DNA of 34,625 bases from an uncultured Candidatus Saccharibacteria bacterium (GCA_938046115.1 CALIXX010000063.1:1-34625), one strand, 5' to 3'; counted from the first letter of the stretch, positions 1-6,947 are shown. A program made the numbers and translations. The notes: generated from the letters alone by a model not told the origin.

Positions 1-2
1 TT

Positions 3-653
3 TTCGTGATTCGCGGCGCGTCGGTCTCTGCGGAGCATATCTCAACTTCGCATGAGCCGCTGAATTTGAAGAAATTCATTTACGAGCTGGATGTGCCGGT
101 GATGGTTGGCGGTGTGGCCGGGTATTCGCAGGCTAAACACCTGATGCGTACTGGTGCCGCCGGTGTGCTGGTCGGGTTCGGTGGCGGTTCGGCAATGACC
201 ACCCGCAAGGGGCTGGGTATTTCCGCCCCAATGGCGACCGCTATCGCCGATGTTGCTGCGGCTCGTTCGGACTACCTGGACGAATCCGGCGGGCGGTATG
301 TGCATGTGATTGCCGACGGTGGGCTTAGCCGCTCTGGGGACCTCGTGAAAGCGCTGGCCCTGGGGGCGGATGCGGTGATGATCGGCGCACCGCTGGCTCG
401 CGCATCTGAGGCGCCGGGCCAGGGCTGGTACTGGGGCAATGAGGCGCATTCGCGGGACTTCCCGCGCGGGGTGCGCACCCCCCTGGGCGTGGTTGGAACT
501 CTCGAAGAGGTGCTGTATGGTCCCTCGCACCATGTGGATGGTACCCGCAATATTGTGGGCGCCCTCAAACGCGCAATGGCGAACTGCGGCTACCTGGATT
601 TGAAGAAATTCCAGAAGGCAGAGATGACGATTGTGCCCGAATACCGGGGATAA
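3..653 (+). CDS. guaB3: GuaB3-family IMP dehydrogenase-related protein, 5'-truncated
   Basis: This is the C-terminal part (about 217 codons) of an IMP dehydrogenase/GMP reductase-type TIM barrel; the gene enters from the left edge, and the reading frame is open from base 3 upstream of the first GTG. Visible features are the phosphate-binding stretch HVIADGG, GADAVMIGAPLA, a YWG segment and a tail DLKKFQKAEMTIVP. This combination is typical of the actinobacterial GuaB3 paralogue, which is found beside the true GuaB in Actinobacteria and lacks a well-defined role. The catalytic loop with the active-site Cys lies in the missing part, so activity cannot be judged. GuaB3 is not expected in Saccharibacteria, which have lost purine biosynthesis, so this gene marks the left piece as actinobacterial. 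The family call is good; the exact function is uncertain. Confidence 0.85.
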   Translation, partial: FVIRGASVSAEHISTSHEPLNLKKFIYELDVPVMVGGVAGYSQAKHLMRTGAAGVLVGFGGGSAMTTRKGLGISAPMATAIADVAAARSDYLDESGGRYVHVIADGGLSRSGDLVKALALGADAVMIGAPLARASEAPGQGWYWGNEAHSRDFPRGVRTPLGVVGTLEEVLYGPSHHVDGTRNIVGALKRAMANCGYLDLKKFQKAEMTIVPEYRG

Positions 654-715
654 TCGCGGGCAGTCGCATTCCGTTGAGAACGCCAGAACCGAACGAACAT
701 TCTCTTTGCTAAAGT

Positions 716-755
716 GATGCGCCCCCACCGGTAAAATACCCGGTGGGGGCGCATC
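716..755. terminator. Strong bidirectional hairpin between guaB3 and the antitoxin gene
   Basis: Perfect 16-bp inverted repeat (arms 716-731 and 740-755, GATGCGCCCCCACCGG and its complement) around an 8-nt AT-rich loop. It lies between two convergent genes, fitting a shared terminator, although there is no clear T-run on either side. A degenerate copy occurs at 1483-1508. Confidence 0.7.
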
Positions 756-763
756 TACAGGTA

Positions 764-1084
764 CTAGGAGATGCGGTAGGAGGTATCCCCGAAAGTAGCC
801 TCAACTTTTAGTGATCCGCCTAAAGTCTCCACGTATTTTTTAAGGGTGCGCATTTGGGTGTGGTCAATGTTGCCGCGCTCCAGCTTTGAAACACTATTCT
901 GCGACACATGAAGTTCTTGGGCCATAGCCTGCTGAGTAAGTTTGGCTTGTTCCCGCAGCTCACGAAGACGATACAGTCGAACTTCCTTCCGCATATCGTC
1001 TGCTAAGCGAGCCACCTGTTCGCGGTCAAATGGGCGCATCTCATACATTTCGTCTACAATCGAACGCTTCACCGGTTTCCTCAC
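764..1084 (-). CDS. XRE/HigA-type antitoxin with helix-turn-helix
   Basis: A 106-aa DNA-binding protein. Residues from about 45 to 75 form a Cro/C1-type helix-turn-helix (LTQQAMAQELHVSQNSVSKLER), and the tail GGSLKVEATFGD is common in HigA-like antitoxins of actinobacteria. The chosen GTG start at 1084 overlaps the toxin stop codon in a GTGA overlap and is preceded by AAAAAGAGG, which supports translational coupling. In this family the antitoxin neutralises the upstream RelE/HigB-like toxin and represses the operon. The toxin before it is frameshifted, so the antitoxin may now be an orphan that still regulates. Functional class is confident; the assignment to HigA rather than another XRE subfamily is by context. 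Confidence 0.85.
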   Translation of the reverse strand: MRKPVKRSIVDEMYEMRPFDREQVARLADDMRKEVRLYRLRELREQAKLTQQAMAQELHVSQNSVSKLERGNIDHTQMRTLKKYVETLGGSLKVEATFGDTSYRIS

Positions 1085-1438
1085 CTCTTTTTGAGATTAT
1101 CTAAATGTTCTTGGTACAGCCGATCAGCGCGGGGAATGTTTGTGTGATACCACTTTTCCCACTGTTGAGCTTTATCACCCGCGACTAGGAGAATTGCCTG
1201 ACGGGTGGGGTCAAAAGCGAACAGTATCCTTATTTCACTAGCTCCTGAAGACCCTGGGCGGGAGCTCTTTCATATTACGGTGTTTAGAGCGTTTGATACT
1301 GTCTACAAGGGGCCTTCCGAGTGAAGGTCCTTCATCTTCTAAAACCTTAAGTGCGGCAACAACCTGTGCATAATCAGCATCGGAGAGCACCTGAAGCCAT
1401 CCACGAATATACCCAGTATCAATTGACCACACACTCAT
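1081..1438 (-). pseudogene. RelE/HigB-like toxin, interrupted by a single-base frameshift
   Basis: From the ATG at 1438 the frame encodes MSVWSIDTGYIRGWLQVLSD through SKHRNMKEL, then runs into a stop near 1238 after 66 codons. Shifting by one base at the C-run around 1258-1264 restores the expected family sequence: RPGSSGASEIRILFAFDP, then LLVAGDK, QWEKWYHTNIP and a stop at 1081, giving about 118 aa. RPGSSG, RILFAFDP and the W-Y-x-x-x-IP region are characteristic of phage-derived Gp49-like/HigB (RelE-superfamily) mRNA interferases. The repaired stop overlaps the antitoxin start by four bases, which confirms that the downstream frame is the true one. One extra C is enough to explain the break: a real inactivating mutation, a phase-variable C-tract, or a sequencing error. 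Confidence 0.85.
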
Positions 1439-1441
1439 ACT

Positions 1442-1461
1442 ATAAACCCTGCAGGTTTTAT
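1442..1461. promoter_or_regulatory. Near-palindrome before the toxin start, possible antitoxin operator
   Basis: ATAAACC-C-TGCA-GGTTTTAT lies immediately upstream of the toxin ATG on the minus strand. It is an inverted repeat apart from one unpaired C. HigA-type antitoxins commonly bind such sites to autoregulate. The assignment is by position only. Confidence 0.35.
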
Positions 1462-1482
1462 GACCAACAGACTGTGCTGCGT

Positions 1483-1508
1483 CCCCACTGGTGAAATACC
1501 TGGTGGGG
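1483..1508. repeat. Degenerate copy of the 716-755 hairpin
   Basis: The stretch GTGAAATACCTGGTGGGGGC GCA nearly repeats the right side of the 716-755 hairpin, and the two halves can still form a stem of about 9 pairs with two G-T wobbles. The toxin-antitoxin module is therefore bracketed by two related hairpins. The rest of 1439-1767 holds the possible operator (1442-1461), the duplicated block (1552-1618) and the ribosome-binding region of the next gene; no gene is seen there. Confidence 0.55.
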
Positions 1509-1551
1509 GCGCATTGTGCTGTTCCGAGTCAGGAGCGGGAGCTGGGTACAT

Positions 1552-1618
1552 GACCATGCGCGGGGCATAAGCGAGCAGAATCCCCTAGCATGAATAGGGT
1601 TAGGCGGGTAATGCGCGG
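1552..1618 (+). repeat. Duplicated intergenic block, copy 1
   Basis: Contains GACCAT-CGCGGGGCA followed by CTAGCATGAATAGGG and AGGCGGGTA. The same elements in the same order recur at 3250-3317. It precedes the unknown gene at 1768 here and the gene at 3357 there, so it may carry a shared promoter or leader or be a scar of gene duplication. Confidence 0.65.
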
Positions 1619-1767
1619 GTGAGCGTGGTGCTGCACCGAAGAAACCGGCCGGGCCGGAACTGACCAATACCGAGCGAGTACCTACTGATTTCCGGGCGAC
1701 GTGGACGGACGCGTCTGGAACCGACAAGAGTAGGCCGTTCGTTAATCATCATTAGGAGGTAATACCT

Positions 1768-2346
1768 GTGAGTGTTGAGAACCTGAGTGCCCAGGAGGCC
1801 TTCGAGCGGTTCGAGTCCATGCTGCGGGACTGGCTGCGTGACAGCGGCGGGACCCGCATCGACATTGACTACCACGCCATCCACCGAACCGGGTTCATCA
1901 CCAACTGGCTGACGATCGACGGCCAGCGCAAGGGCGTCCTGTTTCCCGCGAAGCTGGACTTCACCATGGATGACCTTCGTCCGGCTCAGGTGGATCCTCA
2001 TCGGGGTGCGTGGACGTACTCGCACCTGTGGATGGAGGCCTCGGACGGTGTGCTGCATCAGGAGTCGGACTGGATGCGTGAGCCGGTCATTAACGGAGAC
2101 CCCGCTGGCGAGCAGGACGCGGCGGTGGAGCTGAGGATTCACCCCCGCGATCCTGAGTACATTCCGGAGTGGATGGCGACCAAGGCAGCCGCCTTCCACA
2201 AGAAGGAGGAGGCCCGAGCACGACGTCGCGAGCGCGACCGAGCCCGCCGGGCACGCAAGAAGGCTGAAGCTGCCCAGGCTGCGCAGGAGGCTGAGACGAA
2301 CACGTCGAGTACTGCCAGTGAGGCAGCGGGGAAGGCAAGCAGCTGA
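1768..2346 (+). CDS. Uncharacterised actinobacterial protein with basic, Ala-rich coiled-coil tail
   Basis: A 192-aa protein of unknown function. The GTG start at 1768 follows TAGGAGGTAA, a strong Shine-Dalgarno. Residues 1-140 look globular and acidic, with many W and D residues (MLRDWLRDSGG, DIDYHAIHRTGF, AWTYSHLWMEASDG). Residues about 145-175 are a run of K/R/E/A, likely a charged helix or coiled coil, followed by a Ser/Thr/Ala-rich tail. No signal peptide or membrane segment is visible. It sits in an island of small genes that look like immunity genes, and the beginning of a second, decayed copy occurs at 3174-3252. An immunity or polymorphic-toxin-associated role is inferred from context only. 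Confidence 0.65.
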   Translation: MSVENLSAQEAFERFESMLRDWLRDSGGTRIDIDYHAIHRTGFITNWLTIDGQRKGVLFPAKLDFTMDDLRPAQVDPHRGAWTYSHLWMEASDGVLHQESDWMREPVINGDPAGEQDAAVELRIHPRDPEYIPEWMATKAAAFHKKEEARARRRERDRARRARKKAEAAQAAQEAETNTSSTASEAAGKASS

Positions 2347-2439
2347 CTCGGTCGAAGCAGACCGATAACATAGGAGATTTGTTTATTGTGCGCCCGGTCT
2401 TTGTTGGGTGGGGCGCTTGGATAAAGAAGGAGAATAACA

Positions 2440-2553
2440 ATGATGGAGTGGTCTTTTGAAGGTCAAATGGAGGTCGCGCAGGCGATCGCGAACCAGTGGG
2501 GTGAGCGGCTCACTCTGCACCACTTCGACTCTGAAATTACTCTGCATCTTTGA
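2440..2553 (+). CDS. Small 37-aa ORF, possibly a truncated gene start
   Basis: ATG at 2440 follows AAGAAGGAGAATAACA, a good ribosome-binding site. It encodes MMEWSFEGQMEVAQAIANQW and 17 more residues before TGA at 2551. The protein resembles the N-terminus of a longer cytosolic immunity-type protein rather than a complete small protein. Its 3' end runs directly into a non-coding block (2544-2588) that is duplicated upstream of the second DUF6301-like gene (4630-4676), so the gene may have been cut by recombination. Function unknown. Confidence 0.4.
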   Translation: MMEWSFEGQMEVAQAIANQWGERLTLHHFDSEITLHL

Positions 2554-2588
2554 GAATCTATCGATAAACTCCAGAAAGTCCGGGAGAG
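2544..2588 (+). repeat. Duplicated leader block before DUF6301-like gene, copy 1
   Basis: GCATCTT followed by GAGAATCTATCGATAAACTC closely matches 4630-4676 (GCATCTTAAGAATCTATCGA). Both copies end just before a DUF6301-like gene, showing that gene and leader were duplicated together. Confidence 0.65.
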
Positions 2589-2592
2589 TGCC

Positions 2593-3138
2593 GTGAACCC
2601 TAATACGCCAACTGAAGAAAACTCCAGTCCGTCAGGCTTTCGTTCGTACTCGGTCGATCAGGCATTGAATATCATTCGGTCAATAGCCGAGCATCGGTGG
2701 CCTATGACTGTTGACGAGGCGTTCTCGTTGCGAGATCAGTTCGGCTGGACACCTGCTCCTGACGACGGGAGGTTTTTCGTTACCTCTGTCAGCAATGGCG
2801 AGGAAGACGGGACTATAAGCATTGACCGAAACAGTATTTACATATCAGGAATCCGGTTCAAATTAACTTCTCAGCTTCCTAAAGATGCAGATCCTAACAC
2901 TCAGTCAGAAATGCGGTCAGTATATTCGAGGTACGTCGAATCCCTCACTATGAGATACGGCACAGGCGAAGCCAGATCTAGCAGTGACGTAGATGGTGTT
3001 TTGTGGTACCTGCCATCGCGCGCGAGCGTTGACATAGGGATTACTCGCCGATCTATTTCTGTTGCACTTGAATCGCCAGCAATGACTGCCCTCACTGAAT
3101 CCGAAGAGAAGTATTTCGCAGAGGGAGGGGAATCCTAG
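2593..3138 (+). CDS. DUF6301-like protein, paralogue 1
   Basis: A 181-aa cytosolic protein. The GTG start gives MNPNTPTEENSSPSGFRSYS; the region after it aligns closely with the second copy at 4689-5213. Shared blocks are EHRWPMTV-EAFSLRDQFGW (about residues 32-51), DDGRFFVT-VSNGEEDG (about 54-72), WYLPSRASV (near 138) and ESPAMT-LTE-EEKYFA at the C-terminus. I recognise the fold pattern as resembling the actinobacterial family annotated DUF6301, whose function is not established. Two diverged copies interleaved with other small genes fit an immunity-gene array, where each copy would neutralise a different toxin variant; that is inference. Relatively AT-rich third positions and mild divergence between copies suggest separate evolution since duplication. 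Confidence 0.7.
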   Translation: MNPNTPTEENSSPSGFRSYSVDQALNIIRSIAEHRWPMTVDEAFSLRDQFGWTPAPDDGRFFVTSVSNGEEDGTISIDRNSIYISGIRFKLTSQLPKDADPNTQSEMRSVYSRYVESLTMRYGTGEARSSSDVDGVLWYLPSRASVDIGITRRSISVALESPAMTALTESEEKYFAEGGES

Positions 3139-3173
3139 CTCTCGTCATGAGACTTAAAGTAGCTTCTCGTGAA

Positions 3174-3252
3174 TCATCATGAGCAGGAGGTATCTGTGAA
3201 TGTCGAATACGGTAAATATGCAATGATGCTTTGGCGGCAAGAACCACAATGA
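3174..3252 (+). pseudogene. Decayed start of a second copy of the gene at 1768
   Basis: AATCATCAT-AG-AGGAGGT and GTGAATGTCGAA repeat the ribosome-binding region and first codons of the 1768 gene (AATCATCATTAGGAGGTAAT, GTGAGTGTTGAG). From GTG at 3196 only 18 codons follow before a stop at 3250, and the rest of the gene is absent. It is a deletion remnant left by rearrangement in the island. Confidence 0.6.
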
Positions 3253-3317
3253 CCATACGCGGGGCACAGACGCATTAAACCCCGTAGCATGAATAGGGCA
3301 GGCGGGTAGCGTGCAGC
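3250..3317 (+). repeat. Duplicated intergenic block, copy 2
   Basis: Repeats the elements of 1552-1618 (GACCATACGCGGGGCA, GTAGCATGAATAGGG, AGGCGGGTA). Here it follows, rather than precedes, the copied ribosome-binding region, so the order of blocks differs between the two loci. Confidence 0.65.
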
Positions 3318-3356
3318 GGTTTACGGTATTTCGCAGGTAAGGCGAGAGGAAAAATT

Positions 3357-3782
3357 GTGGGCGTTCATTACCTATATCCCGTTCTCAGTTCGGAGGATAC
3401 CCTCATTGATGTCGAAGCTTTCTTACGCGAAGGGCAGCGAAAATGGCCCGGGTGTAAGACGATGCAGTGGACCGCTGAGGAAGACCGCTTGACGGATGCC
3501 GACATCATTATTACCCCTGATGGGGCATCGACGATTATTAGTCATTTCGCTGATGGTCGGCTCATATCTGTTGATGGGGCAGATTTTGAGGAGGCCGTAG
3601 ATATTGCCGCGTGGGTGCGGTCTTTGAACCCAGACCCTGACGTGGTGCTATGGTTTACATCCAGTGCTTTCGATGGTCACACTGTCTTGACTCCGGGAAT
3701 TACACCCCAGCAGGTGCTTGATCAGTGGGTAGATCACCGTGAACACGACCCTTATGTGGAGTACCCTCAGTACTTCTCGTGA
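3357..3782 (+). CDS. Uncharacterised small acidic protein of the immunity-like island
   Basis: A 141-aa, acidic, soluble protein starting at GTG 3357, with GAGAGGA just upstream as a weak ribosome-binding site. It begins MGVHYLYPVLSSEDTLIDVE and contains TDADIIITPDGASTIISHFA, DVVLWFTSSAFDGHTVLTPG and an acidic, aromatic C-terminus. The pattern of alternating strands and a W-F-T-S central segment resembles small immunity proteins of actinobacterial polymorphic toxins, but I do not recognise a named family. It is flanked by an intergenic duplication upstream and a SMI1/KNR4 gene downstream. No membrane segment or signal peptide. Function unknown. Confidence 0.6.
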   Translation: MGVHYLYPVLSSEDTLIDVEAFLREGQRKWPGCKTMQWTAEEDRLTDADIIITPDGASTIISHFADGRLISVDGADFEEAVDIAAWVRSLNPDPDVVLWFTSSAFDGHTVLTPGITPQQVLDQWVDHREHDPYVEYPQYFS

Positions 3783-3874
3783 ATGATGTAGTCATAGTGG
3801 AAGGGGGGCGAGGCTGATATGGGCGCGGTAAACCTTGGGAGTATGGCGATACCGGCAAGCTAGTAGTGATTGGT

Positions 3875-3905
3875 TGCTGCGGCAGCAGAGCTGGTTCTTA
3901 GAACC
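3875..3905. promoter_or_regulatory. Two adjacent palindromes upstream of the SMI1/KNR4 gene
   Basis: TGCTGC-G-GCAGCA (about 3875-3887) and GGTTCT-T-AGAACC (about 3893-3905) lie 30-60 nt before the start at 3935. They could be operators or a leader hairpin. No clear -10/-35 pair was seen. Confidence 0.3.
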
Positions 3906-3934
3906 GGATAGGAGATAGGAAGAGGCTAAGGCAC

Positions 3935-4576
3935 ATGACAGATAAGGCTATTGGCGTATCCAGCGGGACAAATCAGGGTACATCGGAATGGACGTGGCAG
4001 GACTACCTGAAATGGGGGCAGGAGATTAACCAAGAGCGGATGGAAGCCGACTGGAAGGGCCTGTGGGACTACGCACCGCCCAATACAGGAGCCTCTGAAG
4101 AAACACTGGCACGTACTGAGGCTCAGCTGGGTTTTCGTTTGCCAAAGTCCTACCGTGACTTTCTCAAGGTAGCCGACGGCTGGCCCTGCTTCTACCAGGA
4201 CATGACGATCTTCTCCACCAGTGACCTTCTTGGCGGCGAACTGCGTAGGCTGGGCGGGGTTCAGTTGGAGCTGGAGGAATGCATTGAGGCTATGGCTTCA
4301 GGCGGTGTTATCGCTGCTGACCATTTCATGGTTGCCGCCGCACAGGGGTCGATTGACATCGTTCTGATGGGACGGCCCGGTACCCCAGCAGAGGGGACTG
4401 CCTCGTGGGTGCGCGGTGAAGTACTAGGACGCTACGACGATCTTCTGGACTATTACCTGTCTATGATGGAGTACAGCAAGCTCGAAACCGCCGATCTCAG
4501 AAAGGACTTCGGCCCCAAGCCCGACGGCGTTCCTCACGCTGTCCTCGATACCCGCCCCAATGAAGGGAAAGACTGA
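3935..4576 (+). CDS. SMI1/KNR4 (SUKH) family protein, probable immunity protein
   Basis: A 213-aa protein with a SUKH-superfamily core. The hallmark lies at about residues 52-80: SEETLARTEAQLGFRLPKSY, then RDFLKVADGW, followed by the beta-rich region with FSTSDL. SUKH proteins are best known as immunity proteins that bind and block secreted nuclease and other polymorphic toxins, and they occur in clusters of unrelated immunity genes, as here. The N-terminal 45 residues are Trp-rich (EWTWQDYLKWGQ) and precede the core. The C-terminus is polar and ends in a Pro-rich tail. No signal peptide is seen, so it is cytosolic. The cognate toxin is not in the window. Family is confident, target unknown. 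Confidence 0.8.
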   Translation: MTDKAIGVSSGTNQGTSEWTWQDYLKWGQEINQERMEADWKGLWDYAPPNTGASEETLARTEAQLGFRLPKSYRDFLKVADGWPCFYQDMTIFSTSDLLGGELRRLGGVQLELEECIEAMASGGVIAADHFMVAAAQGSIDIVLMGRPGTPAEGTASWVRGEVLGRYDDLLDYYLSMMEYSKLETADLRKDFGPKPDGVPHAVLDTRPNEGKD

Positions 4577-4629
4577 CGTAGTTCGCATAGCTAGGTGGGC
4601 TATGGCGTTCTCACGCCCGAGGCTGCTCA

Positions 4630-4676
4630 GCATCTTAAGAATCTATCGACAAGCTCTAAAAATCCCAGAAGAGAGA
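4630..4676 (+). repeat. Duplicated leader block before DUF6301-like gene, copy 2
   Basis: GCATCTTAAGAATCTATCGA continuing to GAGAGACCG matches 2544-2588. It shows that the extended reading frame upstream of 4689 is leader rather than coding sequence. Confidence 0.6.
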
Positions 4677-4688
4677 CCGAATTCTCAT

Positions 4689-5213
4689 ATGTTAAATGAA
4701 GCAAACTCCACACCGTCAGGTTTTCGCGCGTATCCGGTCGAGCAAGCGGTGGCCATCATCCGAGCAATAGCTGAGCATCGGTGGCCTATGACTGTTGAAG
4801 AGGCGTTCTCGTTGCGTGATCAGTTCGGCTGGACGCCCGCTCTCGACGATGGAAGGTTTTTCGTTACCCCCGTCAGTAACGGAGAGGAAGATGGCCACAT
4901 AAGCCTAGACGTCAGTAACAACCAATTTGTATCCGGAATTTCTTTCCGCTTGACTAGCCTCGCATCCCCGGATCCAACCCCAGAAATTAGGGCATTAATA
5001 CAGTCAGTACGCTCAAGCTACGTTGCTGGACTTACATCACTGTACGGGGCTGCAACCCCTGGCCCTAGCAGCAAAGTGGAAACTTTGTCTTGGTATTTGC
5101 CGTCACGCGCGAGTGTCGGTTTAGGAGTCGCTACAAGGCTTGTGTCCGCGACAATTGAATCGCCAGCGATGACTGATCTTACCGAAGCTGAAGAGAAGTA
5201 TTTCGCTCAGTAA
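4689..5213 (+). CDS. DUF6301-like protein, paralogue 2
   Basis: A 174-aa paralogue of the protein at 2593-3138. The frame is open back to 4560, but the ATG at 4689 (MLNEANSTPSGFRAYPVEQA) is chosen because homology with paralogue 1 begins there and the preceding bases match the non-coding leader of copy 1. The conserved blocks EHRWPMTVEEAFSLRDQFGW, DDGRFFVTPVSNGEEDG, WYLPSRASV and ESPAMTDLTEAEEKYFA are retained, while the central region (about residues 75-115) has diverged. A variable centre between conserved ends fits immunity proteins adapting to toxin variants (inference). This is the last gene of actinobacterial type before the join with the right-hand piece. Confidence 0.7.
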   Translation: MLNEANSTPSGFRAYPVEQAVAIIRAIAEHRWPMTVEEAFSLRDQFGWTPALDDGRFFVTPVSNGEEDGHISLDVSNNQFVSGISFRLTSLASPDPTPEIRALIQSVRSSYVAGLTSLYGAATPGPSSKVETLSWYLPSRASVGLGVATRLVSATIESPAMTDLTEAEEKYFAQ

Positions 5214-5279
5214 ACAAACCCAAACTGTATAACATCGAGAGCGTCGAGCACTGTCTGTGGGATAATCATTCTCTACTGT
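5214..5279. other. Join between actinobacterial-type and Saccharibacteria-type sequence
   Basis: Genes left of here are actinobacterial in type (GuaB3, DUF6301-like, SUKH), while everything right of here fits Saccharibacteria. The two genes that meet are convergent. The interval contains no transposase, tRNA, direct repeat or recognisable attachment site. The exact breakpoint cannot be fixed by eye. Confidence 0.6.
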
Positions 5280-6947
5280 CTAATCATCTGCGTGTTTGGT
5301 GGTGAGGGTGCGCTGAGGCAAGAAGAGGGCAACAAGGAAGCCTGTGGCCATAAGCGCGGCGCTGATGATGAAAATCTGGTGCAAGGAGTCGCTAAAGGCA
5401 TTGAGAATGCGCGTGGTGTAGTCGTCTTGCTGTTGGCTTAGCTGCTGCTGGGCACGTGCGCGTGCTGGAGCAGGGAGGCGGGCCATACCTTTGGCTGCAC
5501 CCTGGCTAATGGCGTCGCGCTGGCTGTTGATGCGCAGCAGAGTATCGGCATTGAGCTCGCCATCGAGCTGCCGAGCGGCTTGTGGCGCGCGGCGCAGCGT
5601 CTGAATATAGGGGATTTGATTGATATCGCCAAGGCTGTGTAAAATGCCACTAGTGAGCACGCCTGCAAAGATAGCCGTCCCCACCGTCGAGCCAAGCCCA
5701 CGGAAGAGCTGTACGCTTGAGGTAGCAGCGCCGAGATCCTGCTGGCGGAATTCATTTTGCACGGCGAGGGTGAGGATGGGCATGCACATCCCCATGCCAA
5801 AGCCAGTGAGTGTCATGATGATCGCCTCGTGCCAGTAAGGTGAGGTGGGCTGAAGCGTGATAAGCGAGAGAATACTTGCTGCGGTGATGGCGCAGCCAAT
5901 GACGATATAGCGCTTGTATACACCTGTCCGGCTGATGAGTTGCCCCACGCCAATAGAGCTAATCATCATTCCGCCCACCATTGGCAAGAGCATCAGGCCA
6001 GCTTGCGAGGCAGTCGCGCCAAAGACTTGCTGGCTAAACTGCGTGAGGTAGAGGATTGCTCCGAGAAAAGCGGCACCAAAGAGCAGGCTAATGAGCATAA
6101 TGAGGCGGTAGGTGGGGTTACGGAAGAAGCGGAGAGGAAGGATGGGCTGAGCGGCTTTGCGCTCAAGCCAGAGGAAGATACCACTTGCAAGGGCGGCAAT
6201 AGTGAGCAGCACACTTTTGATGAGAGTAAGGCTCGTGCCACGGTCGATGACGCTCTTAAAGACCATCTCCGTATTGTCTACTGCCAAGACAAGCGCCGCC
6301 AGGGCAATGGTGATAAAAAGAGCACCGAGGTAGTCTGGCTTGTGCTTGCTGTCGTGCTTGATTTGTGGGCAATAGCGGATGATGAGAGCAGTGGCGATGA
6401 TGCCAATTGGCACATTGATAAAGAACGTCCAGCGCCAGTTGGTTGTGACACCAAAGATAGTCGCACCATCGGTTAGCCAGCCACCAAGCAATGGCCCTGC
6501 TACCGAGCTCATACCAAAGGTCGCACCGATGAGCCCCTGCCAGCGGCCCCGCTCCTTAGGCGTAAAGAGATCGCCGACAATAGTAAAGGCGTTGGCGGTG
6601 ATAATGCCGCCACCAATTCCTTGCAGCGCCCGCCACGCAATGAGCCATTCCACGGTTGGTGCGATACCGCTGAGCAAGGAGCCAACGGTAAAAATTGCCA
6701 CGCCACTGAGCAAAAGTGGCTTGCGGCCATACATGTCGCTTAGCTTACCGGCTAGCGGCACTGTCACAGTGGTGGTGAGCATATAGGCAGTAACGATAAA
6801 GCCAAGAGAGGAGAAGCTATTGAATTCCTTGACGATCGCGCCCAGTGCCGTCGCCACGATGGTTTGGTCGAGCGCCACGAGAAAGAGGGCGCTCATCACG
6901 GCAAGCATGACGATGAGTTTGTGACGTTGGGGCAGATGATGGAGCAT
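5280..6947 (-). CDS. DHA2-type MFS multidrug exporter (14 membrane segments)
   Basis: A 555-aa integral membrane transporter of the major facilitator superfamily, DHA2 branch (EmrB/QacA type), which exports drugs in exchange for protons. The start MLHHLPQRHKLIVMLAVMSA leads into TM1 with the DHA2 pattern LDQTIVATALGAI. Motif A (GKLSDMYGRKP) is near residue 62, and motif C-like glycines (GGGIITANAF, FGMSSVAGPLLGGWLTD) follow. Length and 14 predicted hydrophobic segments match DHA2. A long polar insert near residues 450-515 (RRAPQAARQLDGELNADTLL and onward) precedes the last helix, common in this subgroup. ATG at 6947 follows AAGGA by five bases. It has its own promoter (7044-7072) in the gap after the NUDIX gene, and is the first right-piece gene after the join. 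Substrate unknown. Confidence 0.85.
   Translation of the reverse strand: MLHHLPQRHKLIVMLAVMSALFLVALDQTIVATALGAIVKEFNSFSSLGFIVTAYMLTTTVTVPLAGKLSDMYGRKPLLLSGVAIFTVGSLLSGIAPTVEWLIAWRALQGIGGGIITANAFTIVGDLFTPKERGRWQGLIGATFGMSSVAGPLLGGWLTDGATIFGVTTNWRWTFFINVPIGIIATALIIRYCPQIKHDSKHKPDYLGALFITIALAALVLAVDNTEMVFKSVIDRGTSLTLIKSVLLTIAALASGIFLWLERKAAQPILPLRFFRNPTYRLIMLISLLFGAAFLGAILYLTQFSQQVFGATASQAGLMLLPMVGGMMISSIGVGQLISRTGVYKRYIVIGCAITAASILSLITLQPTSPYWHEAIIMTLTGFGMGMCMPILTLAVQNEFRQQDLGAATSSVQLFRGLGSTVGTAIFAGVLTSGILHSLGDINQIPYIQTLRRAPQAARQLDGELNADTLLRINSQRDAISQGAAKGMARLPAPARARAQQQLSQQQDDYTTRILNAFSDSLHQIFIISAALMATGFLVALFLPQRTLTTKHADD

Noticed and set aside
42..728. 228-aa open frame on the minus strand opposite guaB3
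   Set aside because: It runs antisense to a clear family match; its sequence is low-complexity His/Arg-rich and matches no fold. A shadow of high-GC codon usage.
1600..2199. 199-aa open frame on the minus strand opposite the 1768 gene
   Set aside because: The plus-strand gene has a strong Shine-Dalgarno and a partly duplicated start region at 3174-3252; the antisense frame has neither.
4560..4688. Upstream extension of the second DUF6301-like gene to 4560
   Set aside because: These bases match the non-coding leader of the first copy (2544-2588), and homology between the proteins begins only at the 4689 start.
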